A stretch of DNA of 64,000 nucleotides from Tenrec ecaudatus. Its lineage: Eukaryota; Chordata; Mammalia; Afrosoricida; Tenrecidae. The notes below the pieces were generated by a model. It did not search any database, was not told the DNA's origin, and worked only from the letters and a program-made list of their open reading frames with translations. The stretch is taken from the NCBI RefSeq assembly GCF_050624435.1, contig NC_134535.1, positions 126,281,731 to 126,345,730 on the forward strand, in the 5' to 3' direction. A program made the position numbers and the translations under genes. Below, piece by piece: positions 23,965-34,000 of the stretch (position 1 is the stretch's first letter; each line of letters starts with the position of its first letter).

Positions 23965-24345
23965 TTTTTTTTTTTAACCATTTTATTAGGTGCTCATACA
24001 ACTCTTATCACAATCCATACGTACATCAATTGTGTAAAGCACATTTGTACATTCAAAACATTGGCTCTCCACCTAAGCCCCTGGCATCAGCTCATCCCCC
24101 CCTCCTTATGAGCCCTTGATAATTTATAAATTATTATTTTGTCCTATCTTTCCCTGTCCAATGTCTCCCTTCACCCCCTTTTCCGTCCCCCAGGGAGGAG
24201 GTCACATGTAGATCCTTGTAATTGGTTCCCTCTTTCTAACCTACCCTCCCTCTCCCCTCCCGGTATCACCCCTCACACCCCTGGTCCTGAAGGGATCATC
24301 CGCCCTGGATTCCCTGTGTTTCTGGTTCCTATCTGTATAACTTCC
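23965..24345 (-). mobile_element. L1 3' UTR fragment, 5'-truncated
   Basis: Reverse copy beginning with oligo-T then CATTTTATTAGGTGCTCATA, ending around CCCTGTGTTTCTGGTTCC. Confidence 0.85.
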
Positions 24346-25064
24346 TCCTTTGTTATGTACATTGTAAGCTTCTCAGGCCTGCTTCCCCCCCCCCACCCCA
24401 CCCCCACGTTGTGTTTCTGCCATCTTGGGGTGTGGGGCTCTTACAAAGCAGTCTTGAAGGTACTCACACGTCAAGAGAATTGCTATGTATCCGGTGAAAT
24501 GTGATCTAGCCACGCTGAACATTTGCCAGTCTAGTTGGTTGGGGATAGCTTACTGCTCTGGAAATAAGATTTAATTGTGTCTCCTCATTTTCCAAGAAGG
24601 ACAAAGACTTGTGAGTTTATTTTTTGTTTATTGGATCAGAAGAATACCTTCCGGATTCTTCTCCTTCCAAGCATAAAGGTAAAATCTCATTATTCCGTTT
24701 GCTTCCTTTGGCAAGCCAAGCGCTTGATGAGTCTATGATTATTTTAATTAACGGGTGGCATCCCTACCCAGGGAACTACCAGGGAAGACAGAAGCAGCCA
24801 TCAGGAAGGGTTGGGAGAGGAAAGGGGAGGCAGTGGTCAGGGTCCATGAACTCAGAGGGGATGTAGAATTTGGCAGTGCTCTGTAACGTCCCTCCCCTGG
24901 GATGGTCCTAAGGGAACAAAAACTTTGACCAAGAAAGCATAGCATCTGCGATAGGTGGGATCCCCAGCTCCACTGTGGTCCTAATATGTGAGGGGAGGGA
25001 TGGCAATTCCCTGGCCCAGTCCAGTGGGAAGCTATGGACTCAAGTCAGAGGCTCCCTCAGGTCT
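24346..25064. other. Intergenic, unassigned
   Basis: Has a short C-rich run at about 24388-24408. No gene or repeat family recognised. Confidence 0.45.
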
Positions 25065-25262
25065 CAAACACTGCCATCAAGTCAAGGCCAACTCACAACG
25101 ACCCTATAGGACAGGGCAGAACTGCCCACCCCCTTGGGAGTTTCCAAGATGGTAACTCTTGGCAGGGGGAGAAAGCCCTGTCTTTCTCCCAGGGAGCGGC
25201 TGGCTGCTGCCCTTGCAGTTGACAGCCTAACAGGGAACCACAACACCGCCAGGGTGCCTTCT
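25065..25262 (+). mobile_element. AfroSINE
   Basis: Near full length, starting CACTGCCATCAAGTCAAGGC and ending AACACCGCCAGGGTGCC. Confidence 0.9.
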
Positions 25263-25458
25263 TCCCCAGGGCGATGGAGGACTATGAGGCTCAGAGGTAA
25301 GAAGCTGGCATTGCCAGAGAGCCAAGGCCTAGGGGAAGGACAGAAGGGGGTGGAGGTGAGGGACAAGGATAGGAAGGGTCAGGAGGAGGAGAACATGGCA
25401 TTGGGACCCAGGCAATGTGCTGTGGGCCCAGAGGAGAGAGTGCAGTATTTAATTAGGG

Positions 25459-25686
25459 CAGGCGTCCTCCAACTACAGCCCGCGGGTCACATGCGGCCCG
25501 CCAAGGACATTTATCCCCCACCCCACCCCGGGTGTTTTGGCCCCTTTTGTTTTTTTACTTCAAAATAAGGTATGTGCAGAGTGCATAGGAATTTGTTCAT
25601 AGTTTTTTTTAAACTATAGTCTGGCCCTCCAACGGGTCTGAGGGACGGTGAGCTGGCCCCCTGTTTAAAAAGTTTGAGGACCCCTG
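25459..25686. mobile_element. hAT MITE, OposCharlie-like, perfect 8-bp duplication
   Basis: 228 bp with inverted ends CAGGCGTCCTCCAACT and AGTTTGAGGACCCCTG, flanked by AATTAGGG at 25451-25458 and 25687-25694. The GCGGCCCGCCAAGG and CTGGCCCTCCAACGG blocks match a mammalian hAT family I know as OposCharlie-type. Non-autonomous. Confidence 0.85.
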
Positions 25687-25694
25687 AATTAGGG

Positions 25695-26337
25695 AGTCAG
25701 GATGGGGCATAGGGGCTGGAGATTTACCCCCCAAGCTCTTCTTTGGACTCTGAGAGATGGAGGGAGGAGCTCTAGGAAGGAGAGAAACCCAGAGAGGTGA
25801 CACTTGAGCAAGAGCCCGTTCACCTGGAAGGGGATGACCCCAGAGCTCCTGGAGGAGTTGCTTATTGCTGTCCCAGAATTACCACGCATTACAGAAGCGC
25901 GTCGTTTCGTGTCATATCGTTCATTTGTGTGGTTTCCTTAGAGCTTCTTCTTTTGTTATTCGATAGCAGCGTGGCAGCTGTGTCCATGTTGTCGCCCTTT
26001 GTGGGGTAGGGGAGGATCCTGGAGGAGAAGGGGACAGGGCAGCGTCACGTCCCCAAGACTGGCAGCAGAAAAAGCCTCAGCAGAGTGACTGCAGGGTGGA
26101 GAGTGGGGGGAAGGGCGGGAGAAGGTCCCCAGGAGGCTATTTCTACCCCTATATTTAAGATTTGACCACAGAGCTCCATTAGCCATCAGTGGTGGTGAGC
26201 AAAGTAGCATCATCCCTGCCTTACAGAAATGTCCAGTCTGGCGCCCCTAAGGACGAGGTGGGCCCAAGAGCTCTGGCCTGGGGAGCCATTGCATGCATGT
26301 GGCTGCTATTGTGGCCAGCAGACTGGAGAGATCAAGA
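25695..26337. other. Intergenic, unassigned
   Basis: Leads into the minisatellite. No gene or repeat family recognised. Confidence 0.45.
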
Positions 26338-27708
26338 GTGAGATGAGCTATGGGATGAGCTATGGGATGAACTATGGGATGAGCTATGGGATGAACTATG
26401 GGATGAGCTATGGGATGAACTGTGGGATGAACTGTGGGATGAGCTGTGGGATGAACTATGGGATGAGCTATGGGATGAACTATGGGATGAGCTATGGGAT
26501 GAACTGTGGGATGAACTGTGGGATGAGGTATCAGATGAACTGTGGGATGAACTGTGGGATGAACTATGGGATGAACTGTGGGATGAACTGTGGGATGAAC
26601 TATGGGATGAGCTATGGGATGAGCTATGGGATGAACTGTGGGATGAGCTATGGAATGAGCTATGGGATGAGCTATGGGATGAACTATGGGATGAACTGTG
26701 GGATGAGCTATGGAATGAGCTATGAGACGAACTATGGGATGAACTGTGGGATGAACTGTGGGATGAACTGTGGGATGAACTACGGGATGAACTGTGGGAT
26801 GAACTGTGGGATGAGCTGTGGGACGAACTGTGGGACGAACTGTGGGACGAACTGTGGGACGAACTGTGGGACGAACTGTGGGACGAACTGTGGGACGAAC
26901 TGTGGGACGAACTGTGGGACGAACTGTGGGACGAACTGTGGGACGAACTGTGGGACGAGCTGTGGGACGAGCTGTGGGATGAACTGTGGGATGAGCTGTG
27001 GGATGAACTGTGGGATGAACTGTGGGATGAACTGTGGGATGAACTGTGGGATGAACTGTGGGATGAACTGTGGGATGAACTGTGGGATGAGCTGTGGGAT
27101 GAGCTGTGGGATGAGCTGTGGGATGAACTGTGGGATGAACTGTGGGATGAACTGTGGGATGAACTGTGGGATGAACTGTGGGATGAGCTGTGGAATGAGC
27201 TGTGGGACGAACTGTGGGACGAACTGTGGGACGAACTGTGGGACGAGCTGTGGGACGAACTGTGGGACGAACTGTGGGATGAGCTGTGGGATGAGCTGTG
27301 GGATGAGCTGTGGGATGAACTGTGGGATGAACTGTGGGATGAACTGTGGGATGAGCTGTGGGATGAGCTGTGGGATGAGCTGTGGGATGAGCTGTGGGAT
27401 GAGCTGTGGGATGAGCTGTGGGATGAGCTGTGGGATGAACTGTGGGACGAGCTGTGGGACGAACTGTGGGACGAACTGTGGGACGAACTGTGGGACGAAC
27501 TGTGGGACGAACTGTGGGACGAACTGTGGGATGAACTATGAGATGAACTATGGGATGAACTGTGGGATGAGCTGTGGGATGAGCTATGGGATGAACTATG
27601 GGATGAGCTATGGGATGAGCTATGGGATGAACTGTGGGATGAGTTATGGGATGAACTGTGGGATAAACTATGGGATGAGCTATGGAATGAGCTATGGGAT
27701 GAGCTATG
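26338..27708. repeat. 12-bp minisatellite, about 114 units, no indels
   Basis: Tandem GGGATGAACTGT units in strict 12-bp register for about 1.37 kb. Three positions vary: GAT/GAC, GAA/GAG and CTAT/CTGT. CTAT units cluster at both ends (to about 26800 and from about 27529), CTGT fills the middle, and CpG-bearing GGGACGA units form three blocks of about 13, 6 and 7 units near 26820-26976, 27204-27276 and 27444-27528. Because 12 is a multiple of three and the unit lacks stops in several frames, frames of about 480-500 codons stay open on both strands. They have no start context, splice context or composition of a real gene. Confidence 0.97.
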
Positions 27709-28085
27709 GGGCTTCTGATGGATGAAGAGTCTCCAGGAGTTGTGGGCAAGATTCAGAAGTCCACCTAAGTGAGTGGCCCCCATTCCTGCTCAGTGGAGAG
27801 GAGAAAGAAGGAATGGGGAGCTCATGCTCACAGGTCACCAGCTCCATTTCCACCAGAGCCAGCAGATGACACAACTAAATGGGGGAGGGCAGAATTGAGG
27901 GATATGGCCCCAGCAGACAGGCAGCTAGCACTCATGAAGGTCATCTACCACGTGTGGTTCACACACAGGAATAAGCTCGTGTGTAATGGTACAAAAAGAA
28001 TCAAGAGTCAGTGTCCTCCCACTCCTGACCTCAGAAGACCAGGGCGATTTTGGAGATGCTGTTCCTCTAAATGGTGCTGGGTAAG
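27709..28085. other. Intergenic, unassigned
   Basis: Between the minisatellite and an RTE LINE. Nothing recognised. Confidence 0.45.
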
Positions 28086-29761
28086 CTCAATCGCTCCTCA
28101 CTCGCTCACCGATGCCAAGAAATTTGGAAGACCTGGCCAACTGATTGGAAGAGATTCACATTTACCTATCCCAACAGAAGGCAGAATTTATCAAACCATG
28201 TCATCGATATCACATGCACGTAAAGTTTTGCTGAGGATCATTCAACAATGATTGCAGCAGCACATCGACAGGAACTCACCTGGACATCCAGAAAAGAACG
28301 GACAGGGCTGATGTCAGATGGCTCTGGTCTGTAAGCAGAGGCTACCAGAAAGATGTTTACATATGTCTTGTTGACTAGACAAAGGCGTCCGACTATGTGG
28401 ATCATGATAAACCATGGAAAGCATGAGAAGAACAGGGATTCCAGCGCTTTGCGCTGTGCTCAGGTGGAACCTGTGCATGGCCAACAGGCCAGTCGCTCAA
28501 CTAGGGCACAGGATACTGGGTAGTTCAAGAGCAGAAAAGGTGTGGGTCGGCGTTGTATCCTTTCACCATACTTATTCAAGCTGTACGGTGCACTCATGGT
28601 GCCAGATGAAGGTGGCATTGGGATTGGAGGAGGGCTTATTAACAACCTGTGACATGTAGGCACCTTACTTGCTGAAAGCAAAGAGGACTTGAAGCTCTTG
28701 CTGGTAAAGATCAAAGCCCGCTACCTTCAGTAGGGAGCACACTTAATGGGAAGAAAAACCCCAACCCCCACAATTGGACCAGGAAACAGCATCACGATCA
28801 AGAGAGAAAAGATTGACGTTGTCCAGGATTTCATCTTGCTTGGATCCACAAGGAGTGCTCGCAGACTAGTCAGGAAATCAAACAATACTACAGGGATCCA
28901 CTTGTGACCTCCTCCCTGGGGGATGAACAACAGAAAAGTGGGTGAAGGGAGACGTCGGACAGGGCATGACAAAATAGTAATTGATAAATTATCAAGGGCT
29001 CATGAGGGAGGGGCAAAATGAGGACCTGATGCCGGGGGCTTAAGTGGAGAGCAAATGTTTGAGAATGATGAGGGCAATGAATGTCAAATGTGCTTAACAT
29101 AATTGATATGTACAAATGTGCTTAACATAATTGATGTATGTATGGATTGTGATAAGAGTTGTATGAGCCCCTAATAAAATGATAAAAAAAAAGAATATGT
29201 CCTACAATCGAACATATATCTATATATTGCACTGGGCAAATCTGCAGCACATGTTCCCTTTAAAATCCTGAAGCAAGGATGTCCCTTTGCGGACTAAGGC
29301 GCGACTGACATACCCATGGTGTTTTCAGTTAACCCCTATCATGTGCATGTGAACGTTGGACACTGAGTAAGACAAAGTGAAGAATCGATGCCTTTGACCG
29401 GTGGTGCTGGTGAAGAAGACCAAAGGCACCAGGGACTGCCAGAACCAGCACATCGGTCTTGGAAGAAGTCCAATCAGGATGCTCCTTGGAACCGAGAAAG
29501 GCGAGGCTTCCTCTCACGTGCTCGGATCGCGGTGTCAGGAGAGACCAGTCCCTGGAGAATGGCATCGTGCTTGGTAAAGTGGAGGGGCAGCAAAAACTAG
29601 GAAGGCCCCCATGAAAATGGGCTGACACGGGACCTGCAGCAGTGAGCGCCAACATGACATTGTGAGGATGGCTGGGCCGGAACAGGCCTTGCGCTTCTCC
29701 TCTGCGGGGCATGGGGCATTGCTAGGAATCCTGGAAGGATTGCCAGGCACCTAACTGCAGC
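28086..29761 (+). mobile_element. RTE-type LINE, 3' part, interrupted by L1
   Basis: A forward RTE copy starting upstream of the RT domain (CCCAACAGAAGGCAGAATTT) and running through the fingers-palm region to the 3' end GGCACCTAACTGCAGCA. An L1 tail sits at 28886-29194. Decayed by frameshifts and stops. It ends about 240 bp before C1RL exon 1, so it may border the C1RL promoter. Confidence 0.85.
28886..29194 (+). mobile_element. L1 3' end nested in RTE
   Basis: Forward L1 tail beginning TACAGGGATCCACTTGTGAC and ending with GAGCCCCTAATAAAATG plus oligo-A, placed within the RTE sequence. Confidence 0.85.
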
Positions 29762-30001
29762 AAACTATTCCAGAGTGAGACAGTAGGTGGCACCCAAGCC
29801 AGAGAGTTCAGAAAAGGAAAGCGGGTTACTTAACTCATTTCCAGTAACTTCTCCCTCCTCCCCAAAGGGCCTCCTCCTATGGCCCCACCTCCCGTGGCCT
29901 GGCCTAGGCCAAGTCCTCTTGCCTCGGGCCGCAGGTCCCCTGTCCCACGGTGAGAAAACTCTCTCTGGAGAGAAGCCTGCCCTGCCACCTGCCCGGGCAA
30001 G
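29762..30001 (+). promoter_or_regulatory. C1RL: C1RL promoter / 5' UTR region
   Basis: Unique sequence between the RTE 3' end and the split start codon of C1RL. No TATA box is evident. In the start-codon frame a TGA at 29951-29953 precedes the start and no ATG intervenes, so the long N-terminus of human C1RL is not encoded here. Confidence 0.5.
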
Positions 30002-30003
30002 AT
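30002..30003 (+). CDS. C1RL: C1RL exon 1 (coding part: AT of the start codon)
   Basis: GGGCAAGAT|GTGAGT: the exon ends with the first two bases of ATG and exon 2 supplies the G. The same split occurs in C1R. Confidence 0.8.
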
Positions 30004-30073
30004 GTGAGTGTGCTATATTCTCCGAAGAGGCCTGGGGGAGGAGGAGGGGAAGGGTAGGGAGAGGAGATGGTGG

Positions 30074-30105
<32 letters not shown>

Positions 30106-31028
30106 GGAATCGAAACTCTTGTAATGTCCAGCAGCCTGCCCTGGGTGGTCAGGAGGAGGAGCAAAGCTCTGAGACGGGAAACAGATGTCTTCAATGCCCC
30201 CCACGTGGACTGCCCTTGATCCTCTCAGAGGCAAGGGAGGAGGAGGGGTTTGCTGAAGCAGAGAGCAGCCCCTGTACTGGGGGCGACCCTTCATGGAAGT
30301 GAGCAACAGTCCTATCTTTGGAGGGTGAAAACTTGGCTGACAAAGAGGCTAACGGGGATACTGGGATGAGGAGGACCAACCACCAAGTAGACAGAGGCAG
30401 TGCCCACGGCTCCAGGTCTGAGGCCAGGGCTCATGAGTCCTGCTGTGGCCAGACCTCCATCCCGTAAGCACTGTCCACCCCGTGCCTCACATTTCCACGG
30501 GCCCCAAACCACATCCGCGTGGCCCCATCCTGCCCTCGCCTCCTCACAGGTGGTGGCTGCTCCTCTGCGGAGCCCTCCAGGTTCGCCCCATCCTGGGCTC
30601 CGTCCTCTTGGCCCAGCCGCGACCCCAGCAGCTGACATCCCCCGGGTACCCAGAGCCGTATCGCAGAGGCCAAGCCAGCAGCGCCGACATCGAAGCCCCA
30701 GAGGGCTTTGTTGTGAAGCTCCTCCTCCAGGACTTCGACCTGGTGCCGTCCCGGGGCTGCACGCAGGACTCGGTCACCGTGAGCTGGAGCGGGGTCCCTG
30801 GAGGGATGCTCGGGAGGGCGCCCCTAGCTGGAGCTTCCCCTGGGGTGGGTGGAGGGGCCTCCACGCCCATCGCAAAGGAGACATCAAAGAGGGGGGGGGA
30901 AGAGCCTTGGGCAGGGGCTCTGGGGCCAGAGCACAGGCTTTCAGGAGAGTCTCCGGTGGTGCACACCACCCAGACACACAACAAAGCAAAGGAGAGAGAA
31001 CCCGGACAGTCCCTGGCTTCTGAACTCA

Positions 31029-31075
<47 letters not shown>

Positions 31076-34000
31076 AATCCATAGAGCAAAAAGGCAGGGA
31101 CTCGCACCGCTGTCATGAAAAGTAGTGGCCCTTGAGTAGAACTGCCCTTTTGAGGTTGCAAGACTGCAACTCCTTACGGGAGCAGAAAGCCTCATCTTAC
31201 TCCCTCGGAGCAGCTGGCAGTTTCAAACTGCTGACCTTGGGGTGAGCAGTCCAACACGTAACCCACAAGGCCACCAGGGCCCCTTACACTTACCTTAGAG
31301 GCACTCTGCTAAGACTTTTTCTGGCCAGGGAAGTTCAGAATAAGGGCACCTTAAACCAGTGCTTTATGTTGCCCTGTCAACTGTATGTGCATCAAAATGA
31401 TCCATGTACATAGGTCTCAGAGACCATTGTGCTAGAAGCATTGTCCTAAACAAAACAGCGGTTTTCCGACCTCTTCCCAATCCCCTAGGAGCAATCACTG
31501 ACGATTCATGTTGCTTCATACACAGAAACGACGTGCTTATTCTGTTGCTATATTTCATTTTTGGATACGATCTACTAACTTCACACTATGGAAGATGGCC
31601 AGCTTGAGCTCCCTGTCCTAAGGACCCTCCTGCCCCTGCCCCATCGCCTCCGTCATCACGTCTAGTCAAATCTGTGTTTATTGCTTTCATTATGATGACG
31701 GTAAAGGAGTCCCCCCAGTACAGCACGCCGTGCGCGTGGAGCGCGCGTTTCTGCTCCGACTCTTGGCTTTCCCAGGAGTGGGTGATGACGCGGCGTCCTC
31801 TGGCACTTCGGGTTTCCTTTTGCTTAGTTCTCTCTGTAACTAATCATCCCCAAACTCTTGGTCAAGAGTGCAAACCTCCTGCCAACATAATCAAGCACAA
31901 AGCTCAGCCTATCCGGCTTCCTTTGTATTGCAACATCCCAATCAGCCTCTTATCCTCCGCCTGAGAGGCGCTTGCTCCCTAAGCCTTCCCACATTCTGGA
32001 AGTTCCCATCTCCTTTACCGGAGATTCCTTTTACCAGTCCTAAGTGGGGCCAGAAGCCCATGTCTTCGTCTCTCATGGTCAGCTCCCATATTTTGGAGCC
32101 CCTGGGCCGTGCAAACAGCTCACTCAGCTGCTAACCAAAGGGTTGGAGATTTAAGTCCCCCCAGAAAAGATCTGGAAGAAAGGCCTGGTAATCGACCTTA
32201 GAAAACTCAGCCGTTGAACACCCTATGAGGAGTCAAGAAGGTCTGCCATGACCATGGGCTCTTTGAAGATGGCCTCAGTGACACAGACAAGAGCTTCTGG
32301 TGTGCGGTGGTAGGAAACTTGGGGGGGGGGCGGAAGTTTATCTGAGGCCAGAGGAACAGCCCCTTGAAGGAGAGGGAGAACAAGCTGTTCAACCCACAGA
32401 ACCTCATCAGCGACGCTGAATTCCGCACAGACATGGCGCGGTCACTGCGTGCTCCATTGTGCTCAACAGCAGTGAAAATAGCATTAAAACCGAAGCCAAG
32501 AAGCGTACTCAGACACTGAGGGATAGGGTGCCACCATGAGTCAGAAGAATAGGTTCGACCGACACTGCTTGTTTGGGTTGGTGGTTGCTTTGATTGCTCT
32601 TTTGTTTTGCTGTTGTGTTGAAGAGCAATTCGTGAGGATTTTTTTTTAATTGGAAGGTTTTAAAACTGAGTACATCAGTTAAATAATATCTTATTAGCAG
32701 CATGCTTCCTCCCTATACAGATATCCTACCTGGAAGGACGTTAGGTCTGTTGATGCTCTAAGGAAATGAATAGTCCTGGAACGTGCCCCCCCGCAGGGCG
32801 ACTGGGGCAATTAATGCCAACTTTTACCCAGTTGATGTGATCACAGTGAGCCGGGCTGCACGGAGTCTTAAGGAAATGAGATCGGAGAGGATACCGGAAT
32901 GAAGAACGCAAAGAAACCACGATATGTGGCTTAATATCAAAGTCACCAATAAGCGAGTTGGGCAGTGAGCCAAGTGCCTGGAATAGCGAGCGAGCAGCCA
33001 TGCAGCGGTGGCCAGAGACTGCCTCGGAAGGTGCCCTTCGTGGAGGCTCAGAGTCACAGGAAGGGGTTTAAGCAAGGGCCTGCAGTCAGGAGATTGAGAC
33101 AGAGACAGCCTGCTTTGAGAACTTAAGCAATTAGCGGTGCACCATCCTGTGCCTATCCTGTGCTCGGAGATGCGTGCACACTGTGGGGACGTCTTTTACA
33201 GACATGGAGGAAAGTGGGCCCACCCCCAGCCCTGCCAAAGGCCAGGATCCCCAGAGGCTTGGATTTTCCAGAGGTTCTCCCTAGAAAGCTGCTTAGCAAA
33301 ATGGAAGGTGATGGTGGGAGTTGGGGGCTGGATAGGAGAGCCATCCAGAGGGAACGGAAGCTCATACACAGGGCGTGACCCTTTGACTGCCTGTGAGACA
33401 GTGTCCACCCTACCCCTGCCTGCCCCTCACGCCGCTCCTCCCTTTTCAGATCACAGTCAATGGGACTGTCCCAAGCCGGCTCTGTGGGCACCAGGGTTCC
33501 CCGCTGGGCAGCCCTCCTGGTCAGAGGGAGTTTGTGTCCTCTGGGAGAAGGTTGAGGCTGGCCTTCCACACAGATGCATCCTTAGAGGACAGGGCTACCG
33601 GCCCCCACAGGGGTTTCCTGGCCCTCTACCAAGCCGTGAGTAAGTGACCCTCCTGGGATTGCATGGGGAGCCATCCCAGCCCCAGTCATAGCCCCCCTGT
33701 AACTGCGTCAGGAAGCTTGATTGATGACTGAGACTGGGGATTCAGGGATCCCTAGGCGGGATCCCATTCCTGGCCAGCTCTGCACCTGCTGGATGAGTAG
33801 CCCCATTAAGGGGGGATGGGCTGGTGGGGGGAACAGTGCTGCTCAGCTCCAGCACATCGAGTCGATCCATCACCCCTAACAGGCCTAGTGTAGGCCAGAA
33901 TCATATGTGACGTTACCGGCTTTCAAATGGTGACTCGGATTTTATTCTTAAAGATAATACTTGTACATGTTAATTTCTAAAGACATTATTGTTAAAAGCA

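Noticed and set aside
26338-27708. CRISPR-like array
   Set aside because: Contiguous 12-bp units without spacers in a mammalian genome; a minisatellite explains it fully.
26229-27749. Frames of 498 and 500 codons as genuine genes
   Set aside because: They are pure products of a 12-bp tandem unit lacking stops, open on both strands at once, with no splice or coding context.
32240-32510. Possible retrocopied coding fragment (frame with ENKLFNPQNLISDAEFRTDM)
   Set aside because: The phrase looks protein-like, but I cannot tie it to a family and it is flanked by AfroSINE pieces; left unassigned.
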